A stretch of DNA of 64,000 bases from Ignelater luminosus (taxonomy: Eukaryota; Arthropoda; Insecta; Coleoptera; Elateridae), in contig VTPC01000506.1 of assembly GCA_011009095.1 (NCBI GenBank), forward strand, positions 1-64,000, read 5' to 3'. The translations under genes were made by a program, and so were the position numbers. Of this stretch, positions 1-12,000 are shown piece after piece (the stretch's first letter is position 1; every line of letters begins with the position of its first letter). Under the pieces are notes generated by a model. The model saw nothing but the letters and a program-made list of their open reading frames with translations, did not search any database and was not told the origin of the DNA.

Positions 1-2375
1 TACTATCATTCCTTATTTAACACAATCTAGTAAGTAGTAGGAAAAATAATTTTAAAAGTACTTTTATGACACTCCTATATATCATCATTATTATTTCAGA
101 CTTCAGAATTACGTTTCAGTTACCAGGGAACTGTAAAACAGGAAATCTAATCAGACTGAAGTTATTTATTTTTACGACGTGGCTTTTAAATTACTTTGTG
201 TACGACTTGACGTTTATTAATTTAATATTAATATTTCTAAAATGCTACTCTTAATATTACAACATTTTAACAATAATTTTAAAGGCTGTACTTAAATAGA
301 GCGAATTTTGCAAGCATCAGGCATTTAATAATATTAAACAATTTGATCGATAAAACTAATTAAGCAAAATTCACAGTACTTTTGATGTACATTTTAAGTA
401 CTCGTAAATTCATTAAAGACTTTTGGTATACTCCTCGTAACTGCAAACATGCCATAATATATCTGTTTGATGAATACAATTTTAATGCAATTCATCAAGT
501 GACGTCAGAAGTAAAACTCGGTCGATCAATCAACGCACCTGAGTCTAAAGGAGTTTCTAACAAATGCTGAGTGCTGCGATCCGATAAAGGGCTTGGTTGG
601 GGTGTACTGCCCGCTTCAACAATGGTCACTGACAGTTGAGATCGTCCACCTGTAGATAATTCGATAATTAACAGTCCACAACAACATTAATTAATACATC
701 TTAATATTAACAAAAATAGTTCCTAATTATTATTGCGGGAAAGTAAACAGCTGCTGCTACTCTTGAATACATTCAATTATTTTTCCAACCTTTTGTACTA
801 CAAACTAAGTAGACAAAAAAAGTAAGAAAGGTATTTGAGATTTTTAAATTAATACCTACGCAAAATGAGATACAACAGAAATATTCGATATGAAATGCAT
901 AGATTTCTTTGTTTTTGAGAACGAGAAATAAGTAAAATGGCTACGTGTTAATATGGTATTTGGTGTTTTATTTTTAGAAAGCTACATTCTTTTGTCGAAA
1001 TAAAGAATTTAACGCAAAGGTACAATCGATGACACATAAGAAGAATTCGTAACATATAACTCAACTTCGCATGTCACGCACTCGCTTCGTTAATAACTCA
1101 CATCTAGAAAGAAATGAATTTGACATGTTTGAGAGGGTGTATCAAAAGCAATCGAATTGATGTGGGTTTTCGGCATACTGATATTCTTTAAGCTCTTATA
1201 TCTTGGGTTAATTAAACAAAACTTATCCTTATCAACAGAGATAATTACAATTCGCGGACATACTTAGTTGTCAAAAGACCTTCCACAATCTTCATAGATT
1301 TTGGCCTCCAGTAGAATCAGTTGACGTGATCAAGAATCTATGAAATAATAGAGCTTGAAGAAGCTTAGTTTGAGTATTTTGTTATTATTCTTATCCTCTT
1401 CACTTTGAAAACCCTAGACCTTCTTCCGCCTCCGCTTTGCAGTTCTCTAAGGTGTCAGATCTTCTGTTCTCTAATTATCTTGCAGGAGGCATTACTGTGG
1501 CCGCCTTAGGCAGCTACACCCATTAACCATCCCATAGTACCGGAAGTCGCCAGGTTTCGTCTTTCATTAGCTAGAATAACTTCGATTCAATCATTAGAAA
1601 AACTAAAATTAAGGAGATTAAACCAGTCAGAAAAAGAAATACTGTAACTTATAACACCTGAACCAAATTCCTAAGATTGTAAATCGGGGTATATTTTACA
1701 GTTAGACTTATGGTAAGTTGTACCCAATTGTTTTTGATACATCCTCGTACATGTCTTAAGGAAGTAAAAATGTCGGAGTTACATTAAAAAGCTAATCATA
1801 ACAAGACTATAAAAACATTTTTCTTGGTGTTTTAAAAAATGTTTTGCAATAAATCCTTATTATAGAAAGAAATCTACACCTTTTCGCTGTATATAAAATT
1901 AAACGAGGAAAAAAACTTATTTGCTCTAACCCAACATTGCGAAAGAGTTCACTGTATGGCATATTAATAGAAATCGACCAGTTTTTCCAAGCAAATTATA
2001 CACTAATAAATAAATGTGTACTAATAAATCATATTTTCCACGAACTCGTGATCCAAATAATTATTTGTAGAAACTAAAGCGTTCCCTCCACAATTCCAAT
2101 AAATCGACTTTTCGTATGTCAGCGATGACGTAAAACTGACGACACACAGTTTCAACGTCTTTGTCTACACATTTCATTTTGAATGTTGTCGCATTTATTC
2201 ACGCAATCGTTTCCGTCAATCGATTTTTATTAAAATTAGAAACTTCCTGATCAATTTCTAGCTCTGATAATATTGCCACTTCATTCATTTGTATCGAAAT
2301 GAATGATAGTGTGGAAATTATAAATAAATAATTATGTTTAGAAATTATACTTACAACTATTTCTAGTATACTAAC
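1..2375. other. Unannotated AT-rich DNA
   Basis: I see no protein-coding frame, transposase, repeat end or RNA gene that I can support. The open frames at 66-254 and 382-570 are short, AT-driven and lack recognisable motifs. The stretch around 1400-1560 is a little richer in GC, but neither strand gives a sustained frame. Confidence 0.5.
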
Positions 2376-2496
2376 CTGATGAATTTAGAAGAGTTTGTTG
2401 TTCATCTAAAGCCATGCCAAGAGCTTCTGGAAACGAAGCCTTAAGATGGGGCATGGCAAAGTGTCAAGCTTAAGACCCGGTAAAAAAGTGCTCCGC
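2376..2496 (-). CDS. Candidate host exon carrying a start codon
   Basis: On the minus strand a pyrimidine-rich tract ending in CAG lies just above 2496. The exon then runs to 2376 and is followed at once by a donor-like GTTAGT. Inside it an ATG at 2454-2452 opens 26 codons plus one base, with no stop before the donor. The peptide starts MPHLKASFPEALG and continues MALDEQQTLLNSS, a balanced composition unlike the surrounding AT-driven frames. Upstream in the same frame are stops, so this would be a 5'UTR/start-codon exon with a phase-1 donor. I do not recognise the protein. A chance arrangement is quite possible: the exon is short, and a second frame is open for about 29 codons across the same stretch. 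Confidence 0.25.
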
Positions 2497-5400
2497 CTGA
2501 AAAGTAAAAAGCGAGTAAATAGTATATTCAGACGAATAAAATAATTTAAAGTTTAATAACCTTTATAGATTCTAAATTGAAGTAAAACTTTTTTTCGCAT
2601 TTTTTTTAAAAAGGTTTCTCGCTACTTTTAGAGTAGATTTAAATATAAGATACTAAAACATCCCCAGTAAATATTAAGTTTTTTATAATGATAAAGAGGG
2701 AAACGTAAAAGTGATGAGACTATCTTTGAGAAACCTTTTAAGAATCTTAAAGTTGTTTTTTAGACAATTTCCCCGTAAACTTTGTTAAATAAAATTGTTC
2801 GATTTATTACTTTTCCTATATTGGTCTAGCATTGTTCGGCATTTAATATCTAGATAGGACTTGTTTTGTTACTTCTGTCAATGTCGCTATAGGGTTCTTA
2901 AAATTTTGCAGTAAAATTACATTCGCAGACTCTAATTTCCGGGATTGGATCATCTTAGATATTGGTAAAGTACAAAAGTCTAAAAAAGGTTTCTATGAAG
3001 AAACCCGGTGATGTACTATTAGAAGAACATGGTAAATCAATCCTTTATTGAAGCCAGGGCCCAAATTCTACCAATAGAGATGGAAAAGTACAGTAGTAGG
3101 TACCCCAAAAAATTGACTCTTATAGCGAGTATGGAAGATAAAGAAATAGCATTAGCCGATTACAATAAAAGCAAAATCTGTCATTAGAATTAACTTGACA
3201 ATGTGGCCAAGTACCCCACCGAGGTTTCTCAGTCAGAAGTCTTACTAATCAGTTAGATGTAATTTAGTTAGTATCAACTGATACTTTTTATCATCTTGAT
3301 TAAAAGACGTTCGATAACAACTTGTTTTATTATCTCCAGGATAAAATGCTAAATGAACAACTTTCCTTCCAACATTGGTTGGCTAAATTCATCTATTGCA
3401 ATTTAGTACATTAAGCAAGATTACTGAGCAATTTCCAAATTCTTGAGTCACTATGTTCCTTTAAAAGTAGATAGCTTGATTTACAAAGAGGATTTCTTAG
3501 CATGCGTGTGAAGTCGATGGTTATGGAAGAAGATATCCCAACCGGCTAGTCAGCTGGAAAAAACAACCATAAGCATTTAAACTGAGAACTTTGTGGCTAA
3601 AAAAATTTTTAAGTTGTACCATGTAAAGCTTTGACCAGTCGGTCACGCTTTGTTTTGCATGTTTCATTGAGGTATAGGGCAATTTAAACTCTAAAATACC
3701 AAGGAAAACAAAAAAAAAGTTATCTCATTTATCCAGTAAAACCTAGTATAGAATATGGTGCGAATTTTGACCAAAAGCATGTAGAGACTATACTAAAGTT
3801 CAGTAAAGATGCGGGACGCACTAAACAAGAGGATGCCTCATAAGAAGAATTTAAAAAGGGTCTTACCTGAAGACACCAGCCTAAAATAAATATCCAAGAA
3901 AAAAATCTTTAGAGCAAGCAGTCTTAGACAATCTATTCTGTTTTAAGAAAGGAACGGCAATATAGCTCAGATTTCACAATGCACAAATCAAACCAGGAAG
4001 TGATTAATAAACTGAACAGAACTGTGTTAATAAATCCATTACAGAATGGCTGCAGAGTACAGCAAAATATCTAAGACTTCAATAAAAAGCTTCACTCAAA
4101 CTGGTAAACGAGGAAACTTACTCCAGCAAAACAAGTTTTTGCAGACTTAGAACAAGGACTTAAAAGCTACCAACTGAAGGAGTAGTGACTGACTACAAAG
4201 AAGTAAATTCAGTTCAAGTCAAAAACTAGCAAGCCAAGAGTTCATTGCAAAGCTAAAAGCTCCAAAGTCTCGCAGTTTCTATTACTAAATAGTTCGTTTA
4301 TCAAAGCCCGTAGCAATCATAATATTGGAAAGAGTAGCTACCACTAAAAGTTATCAAGCTTTTTGGCTTTGACTACAATTTAGGAATGCCGCAGGCTCGT
4401 ACAAAGCTGTGATTACTAGAGCTGTGATTCTATTTAAGTCTTCATGTAACAAACGAGTAACTGTTAGCCTTCTGTATAAACTGCAAAAGGTACAAGAATA
4501 AAGGCAGCAAATCTGGTTAGTCTTCTAGATACTGATATCAGCCCGATTAAACTTCTTAACCAAAAACCAATCCTCGTATTATTACAAGTCAAGATTTTGC
4601 ACGTACTAATAGTGGACAGATTAAGAATGGAGTAGTTGGCCCGAAAACTCTAGGAGCTATCCCATCTGTCTTCCAGCTAAGGGCTTAAGATCTACATCCT
4701 ATTAAGCGGTTAAGCAGCTTTAAAAGCTCTGAAATCTTTTTCTTTTGGGTAAAAAATTGAGTGGAACTGCAGACGATCTCTAAAGCAGTTGAGCAATAAG
4801 TAATAAAAGCACCTCTATTTTTACTACTACTTTACTACAGAGGGGCAGTGACATGATTTATTGAAGCAGAGCCTTTTATGACATCTCTGAAAGCGATTTG
4901 ACGATATTCTACTGGAGAAGTAGTTCAAGTCAAAGCTAGGCAACAGAAACTTTTTCAAAAAAACATAAGATTGCCGATAGTAAAAATGTTGTTTCTGCAA
5001 GATAATGGAAACGTTGTGGAATTTTTATCTACTTAGGTATTATTTTGTCAACTCATAAAGCTATGTCTTATTTAGAACACCACGCAAAGAATCAAGTTTG
5101 CAAAAAGGCCAATTGACTTCTTAATTATCTAAAGTCTATAGTTTATCTTTAAAGCAACAGTATTTAAATAATTGGATTTGTTTTACAAAATGAAATGTTA
5201 GTAGTTATGTGTCTTGGACAATTTATTGGTCCTAGTCCGCTTCACAGTTCAGGTCAGAACAACTTCGTATTTCTTTAAATAAATCACATATTACACTTAC
5301 ACCTAGTTTGCAGTTCAAGTTTCAATGACTTTTTCTTCTACTTCCATTGTTTTCAGAAAACAATAACAACTTTCGAGTTATCTTGACATGTAACTTTTCT

Positions 5401-6403
5401 ACCGTTGTGGCAACACGCATTTATTCAACAAAACTTCGTTGGTTTCAGAATTTTGTATAAAATACACACAAGAAATAGTAGAATATTCTTCAGTATTCAA
5501 TTATTAATAAAGAATTCATTAAAGTAAGATGTGCAAATAATAAAATAAAGTTTAAAATATACATAAGTCAAAATTAAAAGCAGAAGTGACAGGCATGCTG
5601 CTTTCGCGAATTCAAGAGCGTACAAATTCTTACACAAACTTAGTAGAATGCTGGTATTCAACAGCTTTGCTGTGATAACAAAACGAAGGATGTATTCAAA
5701 ATATTCAAGTTTTATGCTAAGAATTTCACTCTTACACTCTCTCCTTGCGTTATTAAAATGATTAAATAATAAATTCCTAAGAGGATACATCTGTGCAACA
5801 TTTCTGCTTATTTACATCATTTCAAGTTTGGAAAGAGAGCAAACTGTAAGATTAAAATATCAAATAACTGAACTGAACTCAAAGATATTATTAAAAATCT
5901 TTTCATGTACAAATTAGAATTTCTGAACAAACTTTTATTTTAAGTTTAAAATCCTTCATTTCCACCATGACTAAGTATCAATAAAAGCCATAACAAAGAA
6001 AATAATGGCTACAGAAAAGCTCGTAGATTTTTTATATTTTATTTCTGAATTTTCAGAAAGGAAGTTCCTATAATTGGCTAGTCACTACATCTCCAAACGT
6101 GCAACTTTTACAGGTATTTAATAGTGTGCCTCTAGATATATTGATCGCTAGTTCATATCAACTCTTATCAAAGAAAATTATGTTAATCCAATCTAAGCTA
6201 AACGATTGTTAACACGCTATTGTTGAACGAACTGAAAAGATGTCATGAAACTGGCAAACCTCATACAGGGTGAATTTCTAAGATGAGCTCAAACTTCAAA
6301 CGCGTATTCTAAAGGCCATGAGGATCAAAAGAGTTATTTATAAACTTATATTCTAAAGTGCACCGTTTCCATGATATAGAGTATGAAGTTGAACACCACA
6401 TTA
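2497..6403. other. No gene recognised; purine-rich stretch about 3000-5000
   Basis: The plus strand between about 3000 and 5000 is rich in AAG/GAA-type codons. It holds short runs that read like protein, for example a frame of about 52 codons near 3029-3185 containing KKLTLIAS and EIALADYN. The runs break up repeatedly and I cannot match them to a family. It may be a very old pseudogene or simply purine-skewed DNA. The minus-strand frame 5497-5790 has no recognisable motif. Confidence 0.3.
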
Positions 6404-6429
6404 CGAGGGTTGCTATTTATATTTCTGGC
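6404..6429. repeat. Mariner terminal inverted repeat, right end of transposon
   Basis: Perfect 26-bp inverted match to 7671-7696. Flanked by TA at 6402-6403. Confidence 0.95.
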
Positions 6430-6469
6430 ATAACAATGAAAAAACAAGTATTTATAATCGAAACTAGTT

Positions 6470-7521
6470 TTATTGTTTTTCAAAATATTCTCCATTAAGA
6501 TTGATACACTTTTCCATGCGTTTGAACCAATTTTCGCAGCACTTTTTCCACTCTGTTTGAGGCAGCTCCAAAATATGCGTTTTGAAACAGAAAATGGCTT
6601 CTTCTGGTGTTGAAAATCGTTGACCACGCAGTTTGTTTTTGATGTACGGGAATAAAAAGAAGTCATTGGGTGCCAAATCAGGGCTGTATGGTGGATGGCC
6701 CATTAATTCGACCTTCTGGCTGGTTAAATATTCAATTGTTTGAGCAGCGGTGTGAGAGCTTGCATTGTCATGATGAAGAATGATTCGCCTCTTCTTTGAA
6801 GTTTTCCGAATTTCTCCAATGACTTCTGGCAAACAAATGGTTGTGTACCATTCAGAGTTGACCGTCTTACGTTGCTCTAACGCCACTGTTGCCACATGAC
6901 CGGTAATGCCAAAGAAACAGGCAACCATTTGCTTAGATGTGTTTCTTCCGCGAACAACTTTTGTTGGATTTGGCTCGTCTTGAAAGACCCACACAGTTGA
7001 CTGCTGTTTTGTTTCGGGGTCATACGCGTAGATCCATGATTCGTCACCTGTGCAGATGTTATACACAGCCTTTGATGCACCTTTCGCAAATTTTTTCAAC
7101 ATTTCAATGCACCAGTCGACGCGAGACTTCTTTTGAGCATTGGTCAGGTTATGCGGGATCCAACGGGAACAAATTTTTTTACGACCAAATGATCATGTAA
7201 TATCTTGTTGATGCTAGTCATACTAATGCTCAAAGATGCCTCAATCTCACGGTATGTCACATGACGATCTTGTTTAATCAGTTCACGCACAGCATCGATG
7301 TTTTCAGGCACAACGACAGATTTTGGACGGCCTTCACGGATTTCGTCCTGGAATGAACATCGGCCACGTTTGAATTCATTATACCAGTTTTTTACAGTGC
7401 TGTGGGATGGAGCTTCATCGCTATATAATGTATTAAGTTCATTGATGCACTCTTGTAGTGATAATCCACGTCGAAAGTTATGAAAAATAATTGCACGAAA
7501 GTGTTCACGGGTCAATTCCAT
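6470..7521 (-). pseudogene. Mariner transposase, one frameshift from open
   Basis: Cut-and-paste transposase that would bind the element's TIRs and move it between TA sites. The N-terminal part (7521-7144) starts MELTREHF and holds the paired helix-turn-helix DNA-binding region, including TVKNWYNEFKRGR. The C-terminal part (from the frame upstream of 7102 to 6470) holds the catalytic triad: D in TGDESW, D in HHDNASSH, and D in SPDLAPNDFF. The spacing between the last two is 34 residues, the mariner D34D signature. It ends EYFEKQ with a TAA stop. The only break I find is a run of seven A (minus strand; T-run at 7174-7180) where eight would keep frame into WIPHNLT. With that base the length would be about 350 residues, normal for the family. 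Because the run is a homopolymer, a sequencing error cannot be excluded. Confidence 0.93.
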
Positions 7522-7670
7522 TTTTTACTAGGGAATGCACTTTTCAATTAACTGCAAACAATACCAATCGCACTCAAATGACAAAATGTTGTGGTTGAGG
7601 TTATGTTCAACAATGTAAAGTTTACACCGGAAATGTCAGCTGACGCCTGGAAACAGTCAGTGTTGCCAAG

Positions 7671-7696
7671 GCCAGAAATATAAATAGCAACCCTCG
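7671..7696. repeat. Mariner terminal inverted repeat, promoter-side end
   Basis: Inverted copy of 6404-6429 with no mismatch. Flanked by TA at 7697-7698. The transposase start codon is about 150 bp inside this end. Confidence 0.95.
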
Positions 7697-7698
7697 TA

Positions 7699-9686
7699 CA
7701 TGTATATAGACGTCACGCCTTAATCAAGTTCTACAGAAGAATGGGCGTTTCATCGCAATAACAGACAGTTGCATCTGAATATGATACATAGTCTTCAAGA
7801 TATCAAAAAAACAATAGAAATTACGTTGTAACATCCTCAGAACATAAACCTTTGTTAAAGTCAAGCAAGAAATTCTGAACGAGACTTTGTACCCGCTATC
7901 TTGAAAACGGCACTTTAGGTTATAAGTTCAGAAACTCTTTTAATGTTTATGTCCTCTAGAAAACGCCTTTAAAGTTTTAGCATATCTTGGAGATTCGTTC
8001 TGTATGTCGATAAGTGTGTGCTAACTAAATGTAACAATAACTGCAAGAAACGATCATAAGTTTTGTATTAAGACTCAAAACAGCATTACCTATGAAACAG
8101 GCCAGCTCTAGAAAAATCATCATGGAGTCACTGACAAATCAATAATAAAAATTAGGATCTTGAAGGGAACACTTACACTAGACCTTACTATATCAATTTT
8201 TGACGTAGTATCCTCCTACGCCATTACGTTATTATTGTTTTTCCGTTCTCAAAAACAAGCGTGGCACGATAATTATAAGAACTCCAGTCTCTCTTCAGTT
8301 TGGTTGAAATGGTTTTATAATGAAACAACTTTTCAATTGGTGGTGATGCCAGTGAAAATGATAAAGCAAAGAAAAACAAAAATTTTCGTTTTTTTTTCTG
8401 TTATTCTGCTGTGTAGCATCTGTATCTTGATGTTCTGTTTACTTTTCTCCTGGTTGATACCGGTCAACAACAATAGAAACAATTTAAGAAGAGAAAAAAA
8501 CTAACCTCGTCAGCGTCATGCTGCTATGATTGTTGATTTTTAATTCTTTAGCGCCAAGAAGTATTTTAGTTGTAGAATCTTGGGCAAAAATGTTTGAACT
8601 TGCAATTGAGGCTTAAGTCGCGAGATAAGTGGTCGCCAGTACAGTTGAACATTAAGATATTCTCAAGATGAAGAGGCGGATTATCTGCGGTTTATAACAG
8701 GGTAGATGAAAAATCCTCTATCTAGTGCATGGGGGAAAGTGTAACGAAGTTGCGTACAATTTGTCTTGCTTCCTTTGAAATCTAAAAATCTTCCTGCAAA
8801 AGGATTTATTGGAGCAAACATTGTGAAGGGGTAACAGCCTAGAATGCTATCGCAGAGTCTGAAGAGCAGGGCGCAGCAACTATGCACAACGCACGTACAT
8901 TACTGAATCTCTCTACCAGTTAAAGTAAGAGAAGGAAAAATCTAGAGTAGGCTGTAGGCTGGTACAACAAAGTCCTCGAAGGATATTTGTGACAAAAAAA
9001 AGGATGAAAACCTTGAAGCCAAAGTGGTAGACGGGAAGACATTTATATACTACAGTATTGTCTGATGACTACGGCCTTGAGTGTAAGATTTCTTGCTAAA
9101 CCAAGATGAAAGGAGGTAAGAAAAGTATGGAACTTTTTTGCGAACACCCTCGAAAGCCCGACTCGAGTCGGTGTTGCTATTAATTATTCTGACAAAGTGA
9201 ACACTTCCGTCTTCACTATCAACAATATCTAATCTCCTCCAAAATTTATCAGGGATAGAAGCTTTTTATCCAAAGCCAAGGTATAGAATGGATGTGGTTG
9301 TCATAAGCTTCAGCGGTTTATCTGAGCTAAGACTCTAGACTAGGACCAGGACTGAGTTGAAAACTTGTCTATCTATGCCAAACATGGGTTTAAGAACGAT
9401 TCCACCAAGGTGTTAAAGAATCCAAATTAGAAAAACAAGTAAAACTAGTTAACTAGTAAGTAAAAAACAGGAAAATACGATGTAATACAAGTTAAAGTAA
9501 ATACTCGTACCTAATCAAAATGAGTGGATGTCCCTTTTGAACTTTATGGAAACGAACCAAGTTAGAGAATATATTTAGGATTTTGCAAAAAATGGCAATA
9601 AATTGAAACATCCGCAGATTCAAAATTGATTGCAGTCAAAATTAGAAAATGAAAGAGGTCGATTTTAATAACACAAACTCAATTTC
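7699..9686. other. No feature recognised
   Basis: The frame at 8160-8504 is hydrophobic but begins with TTG in AT-rich DNA and has no family motif. The minus-strand frame at 8681-8887 is likewise unmatched. No inverted repeat ends or RNA genes were seen. Confidence 0.4.
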
Positions 9687-9694
9687 CTGTAGAG
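9687..9694. repeat. hAT target-site duplication, left
   Basis: CTGTAGAG directly before the CAG terminus. It pairs with CTCTAGAG at 11993-12000 and has the nnnTAnnn form. Confidence 0.75.
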
Positions 9695-10206
9695 CAGCGG
9701 TTCCGAACCTGGGGGTAATTACCCCTGTGGGGATAAAACAGCTATTCTGCAGGGGTAATAAGGATGGTACCTAATAGCAAAGAATAGTACCTATTGCCAC
9801 GCAAAGAAGCAACAATCGTCGCCTGCCCGCCACCGGTTCGGCCATCGGTCCATGCATTTCATAAAACGCGACGCGATCACTGTGTTCTACCCCTTTCTAG
9901 CAGCTGCCGCGCCATGCCCGCTTTCGCGCATCGCCATCCGGGAGACTCAGTCCAAATTAACTCGAGCACGAACGCCCGCATTTCGTTTGTTTTACATTGT
10001 ATACCTACTTGCTTAGTATCAAACTGTTCTAAAAACAAGATTCTACGCCCGTTCTATAAAATATATCTACGTATTTGTAGGTAAGTACCAGAAATTATAA
10101 TTATCACTTGGTTTGGTGTGTTTTTTCAATATTGTTAAGAGTAGATAGGTAGGTATTTTATGTATTTTTCTGTTATCCGTACATGACAGGACAGTAATAT
10201 AGAAAA

Positions 10207-11835
10207 ACCTCAGTGTGTTATATGTAATAAAGTTCTTAGTGCAGAGAGCATGAAACCGAGCACATTAAAAGAACATTTCGTAAGGAGTACGCAGGTAAAG
10301 ATGTAGATTTCTTTAAGACAAAAGATAGTGTTCTGAAGTCTTCGCGACTGGATTCCACAGGAAATGTACAAAAAGTAAATGAATCGTGTCTTCAAGCTTC
10401 GTATCAAATTTCTTATCGCATTGCTATGAACAAAAAAACGCACACTATAGGAGAGGATCTTATCAAACCTTGTTTGTGTGATGCAGTGGTGAGCAACATG
10501 TGGCTAAGATTAAACAAATATCACTTTCCAATATAACAGTTCAAAGTCGTATTTTAGAGTTGAGTAATGACATTTTGGAAACCGTTATTTTTGAAATTAA
10601 AGAAAGTTCTATGTTTGCGCTGCAATTGGCGAGTCAACTGATGTAGATTTGTGTTTATAATTAGTGGTATTTGCTCGGTGTATTCGAGATGACCACGTAA
10701 AAGAGGAATACTTGTTCTGCAAGTCTTTGCCCACCACTACTCGCGGCGAAGACGTATTCGAAACGCTGAAACTGTTTATTGAGGAAAACGGACTGGACTG
10801 GTTAAAGTTGGTTAGCGTTTGTACAGACTTCCATGATGGGTATTCATTCTGGATTTCAAGCACTTGTGAAACAAGTTACTCCTCAAGTGTTATCTTATCA
10901 TTGCTTGATACACCGCTACGCTTTGGCTGTTAAGACGCTTCCACCAGATTTATTACCAGATTGAGTTACGTAGTAAAAATTGTGAATCATGTTTGTGGCA
11001 GCGCTACGATTTCCAGATTATTCAAAGTTTTATGCGATCAAGTTGGTGCCAAATTTAATGCCCTTTTGTACCACACACAGAGGTACTCTGGTTGTCAAGA
11101 GGAGAAGTTTTAAACAGGGTCTATGAGCTTCGTGAAAAAATAGGATTGGTTTTTGACAACCAGAGAACACAAGAAGTAAAAGAGTTTTACTCAAAAATAA
11201 AAGATAAAACATTTGTCAGAATGATGGCGTATCTTGCTGATTTTTTCAGTGAAATTAAAGTCTGAATATCTCATTACAAGGAAATATGACGAATATCTTG
11301 ACAGCGCAGGATAAAGTTGCAAGTTTTGTGCGTGAAGTTCAAGTTGGTGATGTATCGATGTTTACACAACTGTGTGAGCAATTGGTAAATGACGAACCTG
11401 AAAAAATCACACTTGAAAGTTTCGTAGTTCAACATTTATCTGCAGTAATGGACTCACTAAAGCAATATTTCCCAGACAGGGATAATCGTCAGTCCAACTT
11501 TTGGATATTAAGACCATTTTCCACTGATGATGACATTTTTAAAGGCGAAGATGTTGCAGCCAAAGTAGAATTTCTCGGACTTAGCAAAGATAGCAGTTTC
11601 AAAGTGGAATTTTAAAATTATGACCTTGGTACATTTTGGCGAAAAGTTGGTACTGAATATTCTATTATAGCTGACAAAGCTCTAAGAATGTTAATACTAT
11701 TTGCTACCACTTATAGATGTGAGAGTGGTTTTTCAACTTTAGTAACACTAAAAACAAAGGCTAGAAACCGTCTCAATGTGGAACATGATTTGAGATGCGC
11801 TTTGAGTGAAACCAAACCTAACAAAAAAAGTTGCG
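10207..11835 (+). pseudogene. hAT (ZBED-like) transposase, multiply broken
   Basis: The order of blocks follows hAT transposases of the kind domesticated as ZBED5/FAM200. A BED-type finger start, CVICNKVLSAES, lies near 10220. Next comes a region reading GEDLIKPCLCDAV in pieces (about 10450-10500), then the catalytic core with VFARCIRDDHVKEEYLFCKS (from about 10664). The YHCLIHRYA motif typical of hATs is near 10900. The C-terminal dimerisation domain ends with CESGFSTLVTLKTKARNRL (about 11720-11780). The longest intact piece is 11286-11615. Several frameshifts and stops separate the pieces. The first catalytic aspartate region near 10625 has lost bases (LDES reads as a shifted frame), so the copy cannot encode an active enzyme. 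The plus-strand frame at 9794-10084 upstream has no hAT motif and is probably leader sequence. Confidence 0.85.
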
Positions 11836-11861
11836 AATGCAAAACAATACCAACCTTCACA

Positions 11862-11902
11862 CTGACTATCATTAATTTAATAATTAAATTAATGATAGTC
11901 AG
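11862..11902. repeat. Perfect 20-bp-arm hairpin inside the hAT 3' region
   Basis: Two 20-nt arms match without mismatch around a single central A, giving a 41-nt near-perfect palindrome. The left arm starts CTGACTATCATTAATTTAAT. It lies between the end of the transposase similarity and the right TIR. Confidence 0.9.
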
Positions 11903-12000
11903 GTTTTCTTGGATAACATTTTAAAGGGGAGTAAAATCAGTTTTCCTTGTAGGTCATATGGGTAACAAGATTGAAAAGGTTAGGAACTACTACTCTAGAG

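Larger units (their letters stand above)
6404..7696 (-). mobile_element. Nearly intact mariner (Tc1/mariner, D34D), 1293 bp
   Basis: Both ends carry a perfect 26-bp terminal inverted repeat starting CGAGGGTTGCTATTTATATT (6404-6429 and 7671-7696). The element is flanked by the TA target duplication (6402-6403 and 7697-7698). Its length is the usual 1.3 kb. One transposase gene lies on the minus strand and carries a single frameshift. The TIR and transposase differ clearly from the other mariners in this window, so it belongs to a separate family, and the transposase is not of the irritans type. Perfect TIRs with one break argue for a young insertion. Confidence 0.95.
9695..11992 (+). mobile_element. 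Decayed hAT transposon (ZBED/Buster type), 2298 bp
   Basis: The left end starts CAGCGGTTCCGAACCT. The right end, read inward, is TAGTAGTTCCTAACCT, matching at 12 of 16 positions. The 8-bp target duplication is CTGTAGAG (9687-9694) against CTCTAGAG (11993-12000), one mismatch, with the central TA expected for Buster-group hATs. Between the ends lies a broken transposase gene. A 14-bp palindrome (9712-9725) sits just inside the left end and a 41-nt hairpin just outside the coding region on the right. Imperfect TIRs and many breaks suggest an old copy. Confidence 0.88.

Noticed and set aside
8160-8504. 114-codon hydrophobic plus-strand frame
   Set aside because: It starts with TTG rather than ATG, lies in AT-rich DNA where Phe/Leu/Ile codons arise by chance, and shows no family motif.
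9794-10084. 96-codon frame at the left of the hAT as a gene
   Set aside because: It precedes the zinc-finger start, has no hAT similarity, and the local CG-rich patch explains the lack of stops.
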